Shown piece after piece: positions 60,974 to 64,000 of a DNA stretch of 64,000 bases; position 1 is the first letter of the stretch; the number at the start of each line of letters is the position of its first letter. A model generated the notes under the pieces. It was not told the origin of the DNA and searched no databases. It saw only the letters and a list, made by a program, of their open reading frames with translations. The stretch is from Nocardia africana NBRC 100379. GTDB taxonomy: Bacteria; Actinomycetota; Actinomycetes; Mycobacteriales; Mycobacteriaceae. The position numbers and the translations under genes were made by a program. The DNA is taken from the NCBI RefSeq assembly GCF_001612635.1, contig NZ_BDAV01000010.1:62001-126000 (forward strand), given 5' to 3'.

Positions 60974-62464
60974 ATGCCACAGCAGACCGCCGTCGTCGTT
61001 CTCGCCGCCGGTGCCGGAACTCGAATGCGGTCCAAGACACCGAAAGTGCTGCATTCGCTCGCCGGGCGCAGCATGCTCGAGCACGCCCTGCACGCGGCGA
61101 ACGAGATCGACCCGACCGCCCTGATCACGGTGATCGGCCACGACCGCGAACAGGTCGGCGCCGCGGTGAATTCCGTTGCGGCAGAGCTGGGTCGTGAGAT
61201 CACCTCCGCTCTGCAGGAACAGCAGCTGGGCACCGGGCACGCGGTCCAGTGCGCCCTGACGGCGTTGCCCGCGGACTTCACCGGCGACCTGCTGGTGACC
61301 TCCGCCGATGTGCCGCTGCTGGACGGGCACACGCTCTCGGCGCTGCTGGACGAGCATCGCAGTTATCAACCGCGTTCCGCGGTCACGGTTTTGACCTTCG
61401 TTCCGGAAGATCCGAACGGGTACGGCCGGATCGTGCGCGACGCCGACGGCGGCGTCCTCGAGATCGTCGAACATGCCGATGCCACGCCGGAGCAGGCGGC
61501 GATCAATGAAGTCAACTCCGGCGTCTACGTTTTCGACGTCACCGTGCTGCGGACGATGATCAGCCGCCTGACGACCGCCAACGCCCAGCACGAGCTGTAC
61601 CTGACCGATGTCCTGAAGCTGGCGCGCGAGGCCGGTCATCCGGTGCACGGCGCGCGGCTGGTCGATGCCGCCAAGGTCACCGGCGTCAACGACCGGGTGC
61701 AGATGGCTCAGGCCGCCCGCACCCTCAACCGCTACATCCTCGAGCGCCATATGCGCGCCGGAGTCACCGTCATCGATCCGGCCACCACCTGGGTCGACGC
61801 CAGCGTGCGCATCGGCCGCGACGCGGTGCTGCGCCCCGGGGTGCAACTGCTGGGCAATACCGTGATCGGCGAGGATGCCGAGGTCGGCCCCGATTCCACC
61901 CTGACCGATGTGCTCGTCGGCGAGGGCGCGAAGGTGGTCCGGACCCACGGCGAGGGCGCGACCGTCGCCGCCGCCGCCACAATCGGGCCGTTCGCCTATT
62001 TGCGACCGGGAACGATCGTCGGCGAATCCGGCAAGATCGGCGCCTTCGTGGAGACCAAGAACGCCTCGATCGGCGCGCATTCGAAGGTCCCCCATCTGAC
62101 CTATGTCGGCGACGCCACGATCGGCGAGTACAGCAACATCGGCGCATCGAGCGTGTTCGTCAACTACGACGGGGTCAAGAAACACCACACCGTCGTCGGT
62201 TCGCATGTGCGCACGGGCAGCGACACGATGTTCGTGGCGCCGGTGACCGTGGGCGATGGCGCCTATTCGGCAGCGGGTACTGTGCTGCGTAGAAACGTTC
62301 CGCCGGGAGCGCTGGCAGTATCCGGCGGAGCGCAGAAGAACATTGAGGGCTGGGTGCAGCGGTATCGTCCCGGGACGGCCGCGGCGCAGGCGGCGGCGGA
62401 GGCGATCGCAGCCGACGACCGAGCGAGTCAGGCAACCGAGCAAAAGGATGGCAACACAGAGTGA
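60974..62464 (+). CDS. glmU: Bifunctional GlcNAc-1-P uridyltransferase/GlcN-1-P acetyltransferase GlmU
   Basis: A 496-residue two-domain enzyme making UDP-GlcNAc for peptidoglycan. The N-terminal uridyltransferase domain (to about 230) has VVVLAAGAGTRMRSKTPKVLH; the C-terminal left-handed beta-helix acetyltransferase domain has many IGxxx hexapeptides and the catalytic-loop HLTYVGDATIGEYSNIGA and INxVNYDG region (VNYDGVKKHHTVVGSHV). An Ala/Glu/Gln-rich tail of about 35 residues follows. GAGGGAGA precedes ATG 60974. The stop overlaps prs by four bases. Confidence 0.97.
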   Translation: MPQQTAVVVLAAGAGTRMRSKTPKVLHSLAGRSMLEHALHAANEIDPTALITVIGHDREQVGAAVNSVAAELGREITSALQEQQLGTGHAVQCALTALPADFTGDLLVTSADVPLLDGHTLSALLDEHRSYQPRSAVTVLTFVPEDPNGYGRIVRDADGGVLEIVEHADATPEQAAINEVNSGVYVFDVTVLRTMISRLTTANAQHELYLTDVLKLAREAGHPVHGARLVDAAKVTGVNDRVQMAQAARTLNRYILERHMRAGVTVIDPATTWVDASVRIGRDAVLRPGVQLLGNTVIGEDAEVGPDSTLTDVLVGEGAKVVRTHGEGATVAAAATIGPFAYLRPGTIVGESGKIGAFVETKNASIGAHSKVPHLTYVGDATIGEYSNIGASSVFVNYDGVKKHHTVVGSHVRTGSDTMFVAPVTVGDGAYSAAGTVLRRNVPPGALAVSGGAQKNIEGWVQRYRPGTAAAQAAAEAIAADDRASQATEQKDGNTE

Positions 62465-63441
62465 CCGCGTTCTCCACCGATAACCAGAAGAACCTGATGC
62501 TGTTCTCGGGGCGCGCTCACCCCGAGCTGGCCGAGCAGGTCGCGAAGGAACTCGACGTCGCGATCACGCCGCAAACCGCCCGCGAGTTCGCCAACGGCGA
62601 GATCTTCGTTCGCTTCGAAGAATCGGTACGTGGCTCGGATGCCTTTGTGCTGCAGAGCTTTCCGGCACCGCTGAACCAGTGGCTGATGGAACAGCTCATC
62701 ATGATCGATGCGCTCAAGCGTGGTTCGGCCAAGCGGATCACCGCTGTCCTGCCGTTCTACCCCTACGCCCGCCAGGACAAGAAGCACCGCGGCCGCGAGC
62801 CCATCTCCGCCCGCCTGGTCGCCGACCTGCTCAAGACCGCCGGCGCGGACCGCATCATCACCGTCGACCTGCACACCGATCAGATCCAGGGCTTCTTCGA
62901 CGGCCCGGTCGACCACATGCACGCCCTGGTCCAGCTGTCGGAGTACGTGCGCAACCACTACAGCACCGAGAACGTCACCATCGTCTCCCCCGACGCGGGT
63001 CGCGTGAAGGTGGCCGAGAAGTGGGCCGACGCACTCGGTGGCGCGCCGGTCGCGTTCATCCACAAGACCCGCGATCCGCTGGTGCCGAACCAGGTCAAGT
63101 CGCATCGTCCCGTCGGTGACGTCGCCGGCCGCACCTGCATCCTGATCGACGACATGATCGACACCGGTGGCACCATCGCCGAGGCCGTGCGCGTGCTGCG
63201 CGAGGCCGGAGCCGGCGATGTGGTCATCGCCGCCACCCACGGCGTGCTGTCCTCCCCCGCGGCGGAGCGTCTGGCCTCCTGCGGCGCCAAGGAGGTCATC
63301 GTCACCAACACTCTGCCGATCACCGAGGACAAGAAGTTCCCCTCGCTGACCGTGCTGTCGATCGCCCCACTGCTGGCGCGCACGATCCGGGAGGTCTTCG
63401 AGAACGGCTCGGTCACGGGCCTGTTCAACGGCTCCGCGTAG
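62461..63441 (+). CDS. prs: Ribose-phosphate pyrophosphokinase
   Basis: A 326-residue enzyme that makes PRPP from ribose 5-phosphate and ATP. The signature loops are FYPYARQDKKHRGREPISARLVADLL, the metal-binding DLHTDQIQGFFDGPVDHMHAL and the PRPP loop CILIDDMIDTGGTIAEA. The GTG at 62461 overlaps the glmU stop (GTGA), so glmU and prs are translationally coupled, as in mycobacteria (Rv1018c-Rv1017c). Confidence 0.97.
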   Translation: MTAFSTDNQKNLMLFSGRAHPELAEQVAKELDVAITPQTAREFANGEIFVRFEESVRGSDAFVLQSFPAPLNQWLMEQLIMIDALKRGSAKRITAVLPFYPYARQDKKHRGREPISARLVADLLKTAGADRIITVDLHTDQIQGFFDGPVDHMHALVQLSEYVRNHYSTENVTIVSPDAGRVKVAEKWADALGGAPVAFIHKTRDPLVPNQVKSHRPVGDVAGRTCILIDDMIDTGGTIAEAVRVLREAGAGDVVIAATHGVLSSPAAERLASCGAKEVIVTNTLPITEDKKFPSLTVLSIAPLLARTIREVFENGSVTGLFNGSA

Positions 63442-63716
63442 CTCCCCCGCCTCTCCGCGTATTCAGCGTGCCGGTGGGTGGGCGGTGACGTTGGCAGTCG
63501 GTCTCGCTCTGGGTGCGTGTCGGCTTTTGGGCGTGCCCGGGGAGTTACCCATGTTGTTGCTAAATCAGTCGTTCCGTCGGGTGACTATCCGTCGGGGCGA
63601 CTGATTTGTGATGGGGATTGTTCTCTCCTCTTCTTTCGAGATCAGCGGTAGCGTTGGTTGTAGGGTGCACCGCGAATGTTCAGGGTGCGCCGGCCTGCGA
63701 GAGAGGTGGGCGACGG
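63442..63716. other. Intergenic region after prs, with element copy 2
   Basis: 275 bases. It starts with CTCCCCCGCCTCTCCG, contains GGAGTTACCCATGTTG 99 bases later, and then an inverted repeat with 10-base arms (AAATCAGTCG and CGACTGATTT, 63562-63571 and 63598-63607). The latter may be the prs terminator or part of the element. No protein gene is visible. Confidence 0.55.
63562..63607. terminator. Inverted repeat downstream of prs
   Basis: Perfect 10-base arms AAATCAGTCG and CGACTGATTT enclose a 26-base loop that itself contains a repeated TCCGTCGGG. It lies 120 bases beyond prs. It could form a terminator, but the large loop makes this uncertain. Confidence 0.5.
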
Positions 63717-64000
63717 ATGGCCGACGACGACACTTACCCGTTGATGGACGAGGTGTTCGAAATGGGCGATGACGAGCGCGAAGACCTTGATTACGACCTC
63801 GGGGACGATGAGCAGGCCGACGAGATCCGTGAGTATCAGCGCTACATCGACGATCCGCCCGACGATCTGGAGATCCGGTATCACGAGAACGACGACGACG
63901 GCCGCCTGGGGATCCGCAGTGAACTGGAGCAGGAATGGACGCGCCGCCGGCATCGTCAGGAATTGCGCGACGAGGACGAGCGGCCCGCCGAAGTCGCCGC
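63717..64000 (+). CDS. Very acidic protein, 3' end beyond the window
   Basis: An open frame from ATG 63717 (GAGAGAGG upstream) runs to the window edge without a stop, at least 94 codons. The product is extremely acidic and shows no membrane segment: MADDDTYPLMDEVFEMG, DDEREDLDYDLGDDEQ, then a Glu/Arg-rich helix. I do not recognise the family. An acidic mimic, chaperone-like or charged linker protein is possible. It is on the same strand as prs but separated from it by a likely terminator. Confidence 0.6.
   Translation, partial: MADDDTYPLMDEVFEMGDDEREDLDYDLGDDEQADEIREYQRYIDDPPDDLEIRYHENDDDGRLGIRSELEQEWTRRRHRQELRDEDERPAEVA

Overview
The window is high-GC DNA from a mycolic-acid actinobacterium, most likely Nocardia or a close relative. 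The evidence is a mycothiol conjugate amidase (mca), KstR- and IdeR-type operators, DUF3558 lipoproteins, and two long blocks with the gene order of the Mycobacterium tuberculosis chromosome. These assignments come from reading the protein sequences against remembered family motifs; no database search was run.

Left block (0.2-10 kb) matches the Rv1083-Rv1074c neighbourhood: a small membrane protein, mca, a DUF4307 protein, greA, metB, a secreted SLT-type wall hydrolase, cbs, an SGNH esterase and a thiolase. The cbs and metB products would convert homocysteine to cystathionine and run the reverse route from cysteine, and Mca acts on mycothiol adducts. From 10 to 31 kb lies mixed accessory chromosome: a Bax-inhibitor-like protein, an RsmC-like methyltransferase, DUF6153/DUF305 proteins, two overlapping secreted lipase genes, two tandem PucR regulators, amino-acid and NCS1 permeases, a GT87 glycosyltransferase, DUF1266 and PAP2 proteins.

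From 31 to 36 kb are an MFS exporter, a KstR-box-controlled acyl-CoA dehydrogenase, and around it remnants of a P450, a DoxX protein and a methyltransferase. From 36.5 to 40.7 kb is a variable segment ending at a tRNA-Leu(UAA) gene: an XRE regulator between direct repeats, a coupled pair of tiny genes, and two DUF3558 paralogues, one without a signal peptide.

Right block (40.8-64 kb) matches Rv1026-Rv1017c: ppx, DUF501, ftsB-like, eno, lpqU, then mazG, mfd, TetR, glmU and prs. Between lpqU and mazG sits an inserted five-gene operon behind an IdeR-like iron box: a VioC-like Fe(II)/2-oxoglutarate oxygenase, SbnB-like and SbnA-like enzymes (together a 2,3-diaminopropionate pathway), a PLP decarboxylase and a MATE exporter. 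No NRPS or NIS synthetase is present. This is the best candidate for an undescribed system. The window ends inside a very acidic partial gene after prs.
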